The notes under the pieces were generated by a model. It searched no databases and was not told where the DNA came from. It saw nothing but the letters and a program-made list of their open reading frames with translations. From positions 21,065,120-21,129,119 of the forward strand of contig NC_088778.1 in NCBI RefSeq assembly GCF_954871325.1: a DNA stretch of 64,000 nucleotides, written 5' to 3'. The stretch's first letter is position 1. The number at the start of each line of letters is the position of its first letter. A program made the translations under genes and the position numbers. This stretch comes from Gordionus sp. m RMFG-2023. Taxonomy: Eukaryota; Nematomorpha; Gordioida; Chordodea; Parachordodidae. Positions 12,015 to 24,000 of this stretch are shown one piece after another.

Positions 12015-15000
12015 ACATGATTATGTTACAATTTTATAATCAAAGACCAATGGCAATTCTGAACTATTTATTATTAAGTAAGAGACCTAGATTAAAATAA
12101 ATAAAAAATGCCATTTTTAATAAATGCCATTTTTAATAAATACCATCTTTTCTTTTTTCAATAAACATACTACATTATATTACTTTTTGGTGTCGGGCAT
12201 CAGTGTTATTAGGTGATGTGATACTATGTTGATTACGGTTATTATTGGTCATCTCTGATTCATATTTATTTATACATTAAAAATTAGAGGCATCACACTA
12301 AAAACTTTTTTTATGAAAATAAAAATTAGCCGACCATTTTCCTATAATATCACTGTTGATAAACCACCAAGGGAATATCTATCTAATAGAGTCCCTGTAT
12401 TGGGCTTACTTTTTCAGGATTGGTCATATTCAAAAAAAAAAGAATTAAAATTTTTTTGTTCCAATCTCCAATCCCACTAATTTTCAAATTCTAAAAAAAA
12501 ATAAGGTAGCGTTTTTCTTAAAAAAATATTTATAAAATTGGATTCATAATAGCAATAGATATCCATTCCCTCAAATGTCACAATAAAATTCTGTTCTGAT
12601 TTATATGGTTTGAAATTCACTCTTGACAGAATAGAAATCGACACTACTCTGAATTCAGCCTAAAGAGAAACAGTAATTTAAAAGGGTTTGATTCCTGCAT
12701 GATTTAAATGGAAAATATAAATCAACGTCCCGGCTCAACTAAATCTTAAAACAATTGACCGAACCTTGGACAGGTCCATGTGTGGATTTATTAATTAGTA
12801 TCCATTTGATAGCGAAGTATTACCTCTTTATTATTACCTCTTTATTATTACATTTAAATCACATTATTGAAAGTTCTTAGAATTTCTTTAATTCAAATAT
12901 GATGCTTAACATAATTTTTCATATTTTATTATTGATTTTTTTTAAAAATTGAATAATATTTTTATTTCTATCACCTGTTTTTTGAAACGTGAAACATGTT
13001 TTAATTTAAAAAAAAATATGATTAAATTCTTAGAGGTAATAATATATCAATTTTTTTAACTGATTTGTTAGTTATCTTGTATAAATTTTTTATTTTCTTT
13101 TAAACATTTAATAAATATTTTTGGCATTTTTATATGAAAAATTAAATACCATCATATGAATTGATCTTCAAGATGACAATAAATAATGTCAGGTTTAATA
13201 TTTAACATTTTATACCTGCTCCATTATAAATTGTTTTATAAATCATTTTTAATTATTACTGTTGCCATGCGTCACAGTATAAACGCCGCACATAGGATAA
13301 ATAAAATTTGTTTTTCTTGCAGTCCCAAATTATAGGGGATCTTTGATAGTTTTTCGTTAAATGCACCCTTTTTAAAATGTATTTTACATCTCCATTTTGT
13401 AAGCTAAAAAATTTATGATCTTTTTCATCCCTCCTTAAAAGATATAATATGTTATAATTTCCAATGCCAGAAAAGACGCATTTTTGCCATGTTTATGTGC
13501 TAATATCGAAGAAATCTCTGTGATAAATTTACAGAAAAACCGTGATTATAATAAGAGAGAGTAAAATATAGTTATTGTCTTCGAAATTGGGTTGATCTAT
13601 CATGATGATTAAAAGAAATTAAATGATGTTTGATATTATTGAAGATATCTCATTTACTATTTAACCGAAAAATTTTAATCATAGTGTTTAGTATGCATAT
13701 AATAAATTATTTAGATCTGAATTCTTAAAATAATCTTGTACTATAATCGATAGTATCGCACATGATTAGATTTCAAATCACATAATCAGTCAATGGAATT
13801 TATTTAAATAAATAACCCCCACGATTATTAATACTTAATTAATATTTTTTAAAACCTAAAAGTCAATTATATATTTTTAAAAAAAGTACAATAATATTGG
13901 CTAACAAAATATTAAAAGATATATGTTCACACGACCTTATACTCTATTATATTATGTATGTTAAATAGGTGGAAACATTTTTATAATATAATATACATCT
14001 ACAATATAATATTCTTTTATTGGCCTTTTAATAATTAGATTCGGCTTATTACAATATTTTTAGATGCCAAATAAATTGATTTATGAATATTTTAGATTAT
14101 CTTATTATAAAGTTTCACATAGAACAGCACGGCACCACTAAAAGATTTTATTTTTGTATAAAAATTTCGCGGAGGATGCCTCATTTATGAAAATTTTGAA
14201 AATGTTCTTTTAAAGCTAATAAAATATCAAACTGAATAGAAAATGCTAGGTCTTAAGGTAGTGTCCTAAATTTTTTGAAAAAAACTTCAAAATTTATAAA
14301 TTTTAGCAAATTAATAAAATTATTAAACATATCCGAAATTTTCAACAAAAAAAACGAGAATAAAATACGAAAAATTAAAATAACATACTTTAATATTACT
14401 TACTAGTTTTCATAAAAATTACCTAAATAAATAAATTTTGAATAAATTTTTATCCATAATTTATTAATTTTTTTAAATTAAAATGATTTAGACAATATTT
14501 TTACATTAATAATAGAGCTTATGTTATTTTTTTTCTTCAAAATTTATTTATTTATATATATTTTTAAATTTTGGACACAGTCTAAAATATATTTTCAATT
14601 ATATATGCATCATTTATCTACCTCTAGGCGGAATTTTTTTATATACGAATTACCCACCCCTTGGGCCAGGAATTCAGCCGAGACGGGCTTTGCAGATTTA
14701 TATTTAGATAGATTTTTAGGCTTGTATATATCCAAAATAAAAAATAACGCCGGTTTTAAATTTATCTTATTACCAATCTTTGCACGAAAAATTGTATATA
14801 GTTATATTTTGATCTAAATGCTTTTAATATGGTAAGTTAAGTTTCAAGATTCCAATAATGATTTATTAATTTATTTTGGATAACTAATTTCGAAGTTATG
14901 CCTTTTTTGAATATTGTGTTTTGGTAATTGTTTTAAATAGTCATAACAACTTATGTTAGAGTGAATGTAAGATCGTTTATTTAACCATCTGCATAACAAG

Positions 15001-16865
15001 GTTAAACTTTAGTTTTTACTATCATATTTTTCAAATGTTTCGGTATTTCAATTGATCCCATTACCCAGTAAAAATTCTTGATTTACACGAAGAAGGAATG
15101 AATCAGCCCTAACCGAAAAATTTCACTTAAACTGTGAAACGGTCAGAGACAATATTCATAGATTAATTGATCCTGTCAAGTTCTCCCATTAGCTTCAAAA
15201 GAGTAACAGCATTCAGGGATAAACATAAATGTGCCACGAATTTTCGGGGAAAATCACGGAAATTTTATAAAGTGATTTTAATTTTAAAATTTTAACTCTA
15301 CTTTTTAATTTAGCCAACCAAAAGATTTCGCGAAGAAATATAAAGATTACACCTTTACCTAATTGTCAAGATTGAACCTTTACCAAATGGTCAAAGGTTG
15401 TGTTTGGCTACGGGTCTATGTTTATTGGAACTTGAGAGTATTCGCAATATTATGATTCGCGAGGCAAATGAAGCCTTCCATCCTGATAAATTAAAAAATT
15501 TTGGGAAAATAAAATGTCTAAGCATGACAATATCTAGAAGGTTTCAGCTCGTATTGAAGCTAAAGGTTACATCTCTAAATTTTGACCCATATTATTAATA
15601 TGTGTTATATCCATACGAATCGATGATAATTTTGTTTATGCTATAATTCTTGACATATTTAATTTTTTTTAAAAAAATTCTTCTTTATATGCACGATTAT
15701 ATGTAAATTTAATGTTATAATTGATAAATAAATAAAATATTTCGTTTTATCTTAATAAAACTTTAATATTGCATTGCATAAAATTAAAAACTGGCGTTAT
15801 TTTTGATTTAAGATAGTAGTTACATTTGAAAAATATCTATTAACAACTCTAAGTACTAGAATAAAACCTGTTCTGCACTGTTTTTAAAAATTAACATTCT
15901 CGAATGATATTTCTCAATTATTATTTTTACATTATGCTTTCAATAATTATTTTTGTTAAGATTTTCTTATATTTAAAAAAAAAATTTGTGTAAACATTTG
16001 GTTCAAATTTTTATGTAATTTTTTTAAATTTCCTCATACCATATCCTTTTTCAAATGTTTAAGACATTAAGTATATATTATATTTATGCCAAAAAAAATT
16101 AAATAATCATTTTGACATTTAAGTTTGAATAACAATATTATAATTTTAACTAAAACATGATTATTATTATATTAATAGAAATATTTATGAATATTATACC
16201 TAAAATCATTTAGAAATATTACAGCAAATTCGGCCTACAATTATTTTATGCCAAAATCGATCTTACCTTTACTAAATTTAATAAGCATACGGTTAATGTG
16301 ACCACTCGGTCAATTTTTTTAGCCTTTCTAACATTTATTTTATATTGATATTTATTAGGAGTCAAAGTGGGGAAAATCAAAAACTTTAACAATTATTGAC
16401 TTCCCGACCTCCCTTCAATTAGTGATCTACTAAGACTACATAATTGTTTGTTAAAATACTTTTTAAATAAAATACCTGTCGTATTGTGAAAGATCTAAGA
16501 GTGTTTTTTTTTAAAATATAGCAAGTAATAATACCTCTAATTTTTATAAATAAGAAAATTTCAATTAGATTTTTGGGTCAAATATAAAGTAAGCAAAGAC
16601 CGGAATTTCAGGATTGAATTTAAAATTAAAGAAATTATATATAAGAATTTATATTAACAAAAATTTTAATTCTTATTTTATATTTTATTATTCCTCTAAT
16701 ACATGCAAAATGAAAAAAAATTTAGTATTATGAACCATATATTTTCCAACTCATTTTTAGTTTTACTTATCTATGAACAATGATATTTTTTATTTATTAG
16801 GTTTGTTAAATTTAAGACTCAACACAAGAAAAGAAATTATAAAATAAATGACAATTTTTTTTGTA
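12015..16865. other. Long AT-rich stretch with few recognisable features
   Basis: I find a short tandem copy of ATGCCATTTTTAATAA at 12106-12150 and one weak coding-like patch near 15100-15250 (LTEKFHLNCETVRDNIHR), which is too degenerate to assign. A reading frame at 15398-15598 has no recognisable relatives. Otherwise nothing is supported. It may include upstream sequence and the missing first exon of the LRRFIP gene, but I could not identify such an exon. Confidence 0.4.
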
Positions 16866-16871
16866 AATATC

Positions 16872-17045
16872 AGAGATCAGCAGAGGTACCGTTTGCACGG
16901 CCCAGCCCGGATTTTTTTAAAATATATTATATTTATTTTTGATTTTTATAGCTAACAATGACGATTTCAAATATTTGGTTTTAAATATACGGCATGGCCC
17001 GGGTATATTTAAAAAAATTAATACGCTAGCTGGCGAGAAAAAATT
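16872..17045. mobile_element. GC-rich-ended MITE, CAGAGACC/CAGAGATC type
   Basis: A short element-like unit begins with CAGAGATC...GTACCGTTTGCACGGCC and has CGGCCCAGCCCGG and GGCATGGCCCGGG blocks around a core containing CAAATATTTGGTTTTAAA. The same core and blocks recur at 50.70-50.83 kb and 59.04-59.26 kb. In this AT-rich DNA such C/G blocks stand out and mark a repeat family. The exact ends and target duplication are not resolved. Confidence 0.5.
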
Positions 17046-17891
17046 TATTTCGGTATTATCATGAACAATATAATATTATAATAAATCTCGTTATGATTGA
17101 GTAATATTCTACTTCCAATAAATCAAGGGAGAAAAATGAATATCCTTTTCCACGAGGAATTCATTAAACTAGACATATTTGGAAGCAGCATTAGATTAAG
17201 GAAATGAGAATATAAAATATATTATTTTAAAATTTTGTTATTTAAAAATTAAACTTATTATTTTTGATATTAACATTAACAATTCAAATTAATGATTAAT
17301 TTATTTTCTCGAACTCGTTATTTATTTCTGATTCCTGCATAATCACATGATAATTTTTATCGCTAGTTCCAGTTTTTCATAGTAAAAATTATGGTCAATT
17401 CCATTTCGGTTCTTAGTTTAAATTTATAACGGTTTAGTTTGGTTCTAATTTTGAATAAATCTATATCGATTTCAAAATTTATAAGGGTTGTTCCAATTTT
17501 TGTACGATTAGGATTTTTTAAAATAATTTACTATATCTATTATAAAATAAAAACCAAACAAAAAAATTGATACAATCATTTTCCTAAAACCTACTATTGT
17601 GCCCTACAATTAAGATATTTTCAATATTCTCTTCAGCCATATCTATATGGTGAAACGATAAATTTTATACTTTAACATGGATAGCTGGCACCTCTAAATA
17701 GTACGAAATTACCTAAAAATTCAGACTTATCTTTTTATCTATACAGACCAGGGCTGGATTATTTTTCTTTTTGATGATATTGAAGAAAAAGGAAGTTTAA
17801 CAGATTGAATTTAGAAAGCAGGGTTTAGTTTGTCCCATTTGCTTTATGCTTAATTTTTTTAAAAAAATTAACACTTTTTCCTATTAAATAG

Positions 17892-18044
17892 GCCGAGGCC
17901 CGTTTGGCAGCTAAAAGATTGGCTCGGTTCGAAGCGAGAGCCTTGCGCATGAGAGAAATTAATAACAATTCTATCAAAAAACCACAATACCCTCCTTCCC
18001 TCGATAACAACTTATCTCACCAAATTAACGAACCTACCGAAGAA
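17892..18044 (+). CDS. LRRFIP2: LRRFIP exon with conserved N-terminal motif
   Basis: This exon follows an acceptor ATTAAATAG and ends before GTAATT. It begins AEARLAAKRLARFEARALRM, the signature start of LRRFIP proteins, in which this segment is normally preceded by a short exon with the initiator methionine. GC content and codon choice (GCC GAG GCC CGT) contrast with the surrounding DNA. It starts and ends in phase 0, matching the next exon 10.3 kb downstream. Confidence 0.88.
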
Positions 18045-21000
18045 GTAATTAATTTTTTTCTCATAAATTATATTTTAACTAGTTGATAACCCGTCAAGAA
18101 TGACGGGAATAATAAAATCTTGAACTATTATATGAAATTTTTTTTTAAATACATTTTTTTATAAAAAATAAATGACAAATTTTAGTGATTATTTATTCAT
18201 TTTATTAAATTTAGCGTAAAATATATAAAATTATAATCAAAATGTAGGGTAGATAATGATAAATTGGTATTGTATGTCATTTCCAAATTTCAAATATTGT
18301 TGTTGAGATAAAATTTTTATATTGGCATATTTTGGGGTGGTAATATGAAATAAATGTTTATTTTTCAATTGGCTAAATATAATTTAAATTTATTTGTTAA
18401 ATCTAAATTGTAATAAGTAATTAGGATTAGGGGAGATTAATTTTCTGGCATGGGAAGATAGTGATAAATAGGTATTTTATACTATTTGCAGAGATCCCAT
18501 ATTGTGGTTGAGTTAAAAAAATTTTACTGCCATATTTTGGGGTGGTAAATAATTTAAATTTATTTGTTAAATCTAAATTGTAATATAAAAATAATTTTAC
18601 TTTGAATATAAAGATCTAAATTATATAAATTAAATGAAAAATAAATGTTAATAGCAAAATAATAACATATATAAGAAAGATTATATTACAAAATTTAATA
18701 TAGAAGGTGGCTGAGTGGAAGAACGTTTGCCTTTAAAACGTTAAGTCATAGGTTCGAATCCCGTGATGTACAAAAAAATTTCTTCAAATTTAACATTAGA
18801 GATATATAGTCTACATCGATTTATTTAACATTAAGAAGATAGGAAAGTTGATAGGAAAAATAAAAATTAACATTTAAGATTATACGAAAACGTTCATTTC
18901 TTGATTACGGTGATGATATAATATAGATTATCGGAAATTAATCAAATTATATCAATTTATAGCCTTTAAGCTTTTGTATTTTATAAAGCAACCCACAATT
19001 ACTCGTTTCATTTAATGCAATTACTAACTTATTAATTGCCATTTTTCCTTATTTTGGAATTCCTGAACTTTGGAGGTAAATTTATCATTATGGGTCTAAT
19101 TTTCGAAACTATGTAGTTAGGTATGGGATTGTATTCCAGCATGTGTATAGTACCTATCTTAGGAAATTCAAACAATTTTGCTATAAAATTTTGGGTTAAC
19201 TTAAAATTAATTCATAAAACTCTAGGAAAAATCGATTTAAATTAAAATTTATTAAAAATTGTCTGAAATTTATATACAAGATGCTAGAATACAATTCCGA
19301 TAAATAAATGCACGCTATAATTAGTCGATATCAGTATTTTAGTCAGAAAGAAGGATCAGTCACAATACTTTTTGCTAAGACGAATATTGGGGAATACCTT
19401 GATTTATCAAATAAATAATGATTTCGCGCAAACATATTCGCCATAAAAAATTCGCTCTAATGGGTTCTCATAATAAGTTTCGCTCTAATGAATTCGCGGT
19501 TAAGGTTTCGCGGAAATAAATTCTCGACAATGGCTTCGCGAAATTGTTTTCGCTAATAATGTTTAGCGGAAAAAAATTCGCAGAATTGGTTTCGCGATAT
19601 TACCTTCGCTATAAAAAATTTTTCGCAATAAACGACATTCACGATAAAAGTTTCGCGAAAAAGTGTTACGCGATAAAAGTTTCACTGAATTGACCTGATA
19701 CGAAAATAAAAACATTACATAAAGCATATAAAAAAGTTGTAATTTAATTTTATGAGCAAATTTTTCAAAAAACTAAAGCTGTCCGTTGATAGAAGCTTAT
19801 TGGAATGTTATTTTTTAATTTTACAACTTATGTTTTTTTTTATTATTTACAATATTTTAAAAAATAAAAAAGTATAGATCAATATTAATTAATATAAGTT
19901 TTATATTCGTAATAATAAATAATTTTTCACGATTAAGATTTAACAATTATTTTATAATTAAAAATTTATTCAAATTCAACATTAAAAAAGATTACAATAA
20001 GATAAATCTTTGATTATAAATATTAACATACCATACCAATATTTAAAAGGAAACTTTAAAAAAAATTATAGTTTCAAAAATTGGAATAGAAAATGAAAAT
20101 TAAAATAAATCAAGATTTTTTATTTTGTTTCATAAGTAATGATTACTAGTGCGATTTGGTATTTTAGATTTAAAAAAAACTAAATGGTTAACTAATTGAA
20201 ATCGCCCTTTCGCTATATTAAGTATAAATTTAGTAAAAAAAATAGTATTAATAATGTTGATTTAAATCACAATTTTTTTCAAGTTGATTTTTATTAGCCA
20301 ACCCAACAGCAAACGATTATAGTCTGAATCAGATGGAGTTGAGATAATTTCATAGTATAATGTAGAGAGGGCTTCGGGCCGGGTCGGGTCGGGCCTTTTA
20401 AATTTAATTAAAAATATTTAGATTTATCAATTTTATATCGAATTTTTTATAAAAATATTTGATTTTATTTATAGAACTAGACGCCATATAACATATATCT
20501 TTTATTTTAATTAAATATAAAAATTAATTTCTGTATTTGAATAAAATCAGGCCGGGTGGGTAAATTTTTTTAAAAAAAATTTCGGGCCGGGCTTGAAAAA
20601 TTAGACCCGATGCAGATCACTAAATGATGATTCTACTTAAGATAAAACTGCCTTCTCATATAAAAAATGATTTACACTTTGGTATTCCCTCATAACAAGC
20701 ACAATCACTAGAATATAAAACCCATTGATCTTGTCAATTGTTAAATGCCCCTTCTTAGCGTGCTTCTTTTTTTAAAAGGTAGCATTACCTTGCCACTATT
20801 TTTTGAAAATATACACCACTTAACGATTTTTGTAACGTAATATACATGAAATATTTTGTAATTAAATTTGAAATTTATTTTATATATGTATTATTTTTTT
20901 TACTTTTTGAAAAGAATGATTTTTTTCGCAAAATGTATATTTTAAGGTCAGAACTATCGATCCTAACAATAAAAATGTTAAAAATGAATCTAGATTTCCA

Positions 21001-24000
21001 TGGATCCCTAGGATTAAATTGTACTATGCGCTTTTTAGATTATATTCTATATTCATCCAACTAAAAGGATTGATAAAATAACCATATGATCATTTTATCA
21101 CCTATTTAATTGGGTTAATATGTTTAGAATTATATTTATCTATAGCCAAAAAAGGATAAATTGTCAATATTCTATCTTCAACATTTTATTTTTTTGAGGA
21201 TTTTATTATGCTATATCCTTAAAATATGTATTTTTTGGTAATTTTTATTCCTTTTGAGGATTATATTGTGCTATTTTATATTAAAAATATGCTTTTTGGA
21301 AATTTTTTTTTGAGGATTATATTGTATTATATCAATTTTAATTAATTTTTCGTGTAAAATGGCCCAAGTGATTGAAGAAGAAAAGATAGACAGGGTCTAC
21401 GATTATATATCTCTAGTATGAAGGAAGATATTATGAAGATGATGTTTGATTTATGTAAAAACAAATGCAGAGTAGAAAATATAGAACCGGTTTTAGAACA
21501 TCCTTATAGATTAATATTTAATTATGATTTTAATCTAGGATTTCATAAACTAAAAAATAATAGATTTGATCTATGTGAGGAGTTTAAAATTAAACAGTCC
21601 GATATAATTTTTATCAAATATAACAAGCATGTAAATAATAAGAATTCCTCTTGGGAACAACAAAATTTCGATCTATTGAATACCGACAAAGAGGTCGCTG
21701 TTTGTTTTAACTTAGAAAAAGTTCTGGACCGTTCAAACTTTATTTTTTATAAGCGTAAATTAAACACTTACAATCTTACAGTCCATTGTAACATCAATAA
21801 AAGGGAATAATCCCCTCTATGGTTAGAGGGAATCTCAGGACGGAGTGCAAATGATATTTACTTCAGCTTTAATAAAAATTTTAAATCTAATTTTAGAAGA
21901 TTTACTTTACCTTAAAGAAATTATTTTGTGGTCGGATTCATGTATTCTGCAAAATAGTAATTCCATCATATCATTTAGTTTGATCCATTTTTTGATGAAG
22001 TATCCATCAATTATAAGCATAACACAAAAATACTCGGAAACGGGCCAGAGATCGACAACGTATAGTCGGATCTTAAAAGTTAATTTTTTTTAATTATTCT
22101 GAAATTTACAGCCTTTAAAGCATAGCGTATTTTACCAATTTTGAATAGATCCAATCCATTTAAGGTATGCCACCTAAATAATCATGAAAATTTTTTGAAA
22201 TATCATAGTAGTTCCAAATGTTTTAACCTTAAAGATCCCATATGCATCTATCAAACAAATTTTATAATCACGGTCACTCTATGACCGTATTTTATAAAAC
22301 TAATCATAAAGATGATATGTTTTTAAGTCATTAATAAATCCAAACCAAAAATAAATATTATGATGTCAGATATCCAAGATTGCGACTAGTAAAAAAATTG
22401 CTTTGATAAGCAAGGAAAAGGTCGAAGACCTAGTCATTGTTCAAATTTTTCCCAGAATTTGATAGAATTTATACATTATCTTCTCAATAGGAAAATAATT
22501 TTAAAAATATTTTTACATTTAAATTTCCTCAAACGTTATATTATATTTATATGGCATGTAATAAAACCGATAAATAAAAAATAACCTGTTAAAATTTATT
22601 TTTGGAGAAAAATTAAAAAAAAATGCTAATTTTACATGGATATAGAATAAAAAAACATGAATTTGAAATTTGATTTTTATACATTTATATTCTATCTACA
22701 GGACATAGAAAACATTTACAAATTTTTTGCAATTAGAAATATTATGTCCGCATTTAGAAAAATTATATTGCAATTTTCCGGAAAACTATATTTAAGTTAT
22801 ATATAAAAATTAATTCATATATTATTTTCAGTGTGATCTTTATAAAAAAACTAAATTTCTATCTCTTACCGTTTTGAAAATAGGATGACCATTTTTTAAA
22901 AACGTTCTCCTGTAAAGTTGGGAAATGTGGAGATAGAATAGTATAATACTCAGGCGACGATAGGGTAAAATAGTATATTTGTAGTAAAACATTAAAAAAA
23001 TAAAACAATGTGTTTATATTTTTGCACATTACTTACAAAATAAATGACGATCCGTAATATTAGAGAACTGCACGGGCTGTCCGTAGCCCCGACCCGAGGA
23101 CATTAAAAAATAATTTTCAGGCTTGGGTCGGGTTGTAAGAGCTGTCCGATCTTAAACCCGACCCTACCCGAAAAAAGTATTTATATAAATATCCTAAATT
23201 ATCATTTTAATTCATAATGATAATTGTAAAATATCAATCAGAATAACATATCATTTTCAATTATTATTTTATAATTTACATAACAACCATATCCCAAACT
23301 ATTTTATGTGATTACATTTTAGTACATTGCATTGCATAGTTAGCGATATTATTGTATACTTTACTTTCATCATATTCTATCAAGTTAAATAAAATATATT
23401 TTACTAATATCTATTTAATTAAATAGCCTCATATTTTCATATTAAAAAAATTATTTCAATGGATGCCAAATTAAAAAAAATTGGTGAAAAGATTATAAAC
23501 AATGAATATGAAGGAAGGGAAAATGCCAATGGCAAATCTGCGGTCTGGAAAACGTTTTCATTTAAATATGATGAAAACAAAGAAAAACTAATTATGTAAG
23601 TTACAATTTTTTCAACTTATAATTCTATAACAACATACATAAAAATATGATATTATGAAATTATTTTAGGCACAAATCAACTAAAAAGGCATAAATGCAT
23701 ATTTACAATAGAGAGTAAAAAGACTCAATTAACAATTGATAGCCTTTTTGGTACTGATCCCATAAAACTCAATTGTGCCAAATTAAAAAAAGATCATGTT
23801 TTGTGGACGTGATTTGAGATCATTTGATGCAATTCGGGATGGCTTTGTTGATTGTTGCAAATTGGCTCAATATATGATATTGATGTTAAAATCATCATTC
23901 CAAATGTCACGACAAATTCTAGAAATTTAATAGACACTGTTGATGGTATACGCAATAAATTATTTCCAAAATTAAACGCATATATGAAAAAGGGTCGATG

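Larger units (their letters stand above)
18083..18930 (+). repeat. Composite repeat with CCCGTCA hairpin head and tRNA-like tail region
   Basis: It starts GATAACCCGTCAAGAATGA, where CCCGTCA and TGACGGG form a perfect 7-bp stem with a 4-nt AGAA loop. It ends at the tRNA-headed unit 18671-18930. A region at 54473-55485 begins with the same GATAACCCGTC word and ends with the same tRNA-headed unit, which suggests one long element, but the middle parts do not obviously match. Confidence 0.35.

Noticed and set aside
15100-15600. Harbinger-like transposase or host exon (FHLNCETVRDNIHRLIDP; LESIRNIMIREANEAFHPD)
   Set aside because: The similarity rests on a few residues in short broken frames, with no ends or splice support.
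18702-18770. Functional tRNA gene
   Set aside because: A- and B-boxes are good, but the acceptor ends do not pair, and a diverged copy with a shared tail at 55 kb shows it is a repeat.
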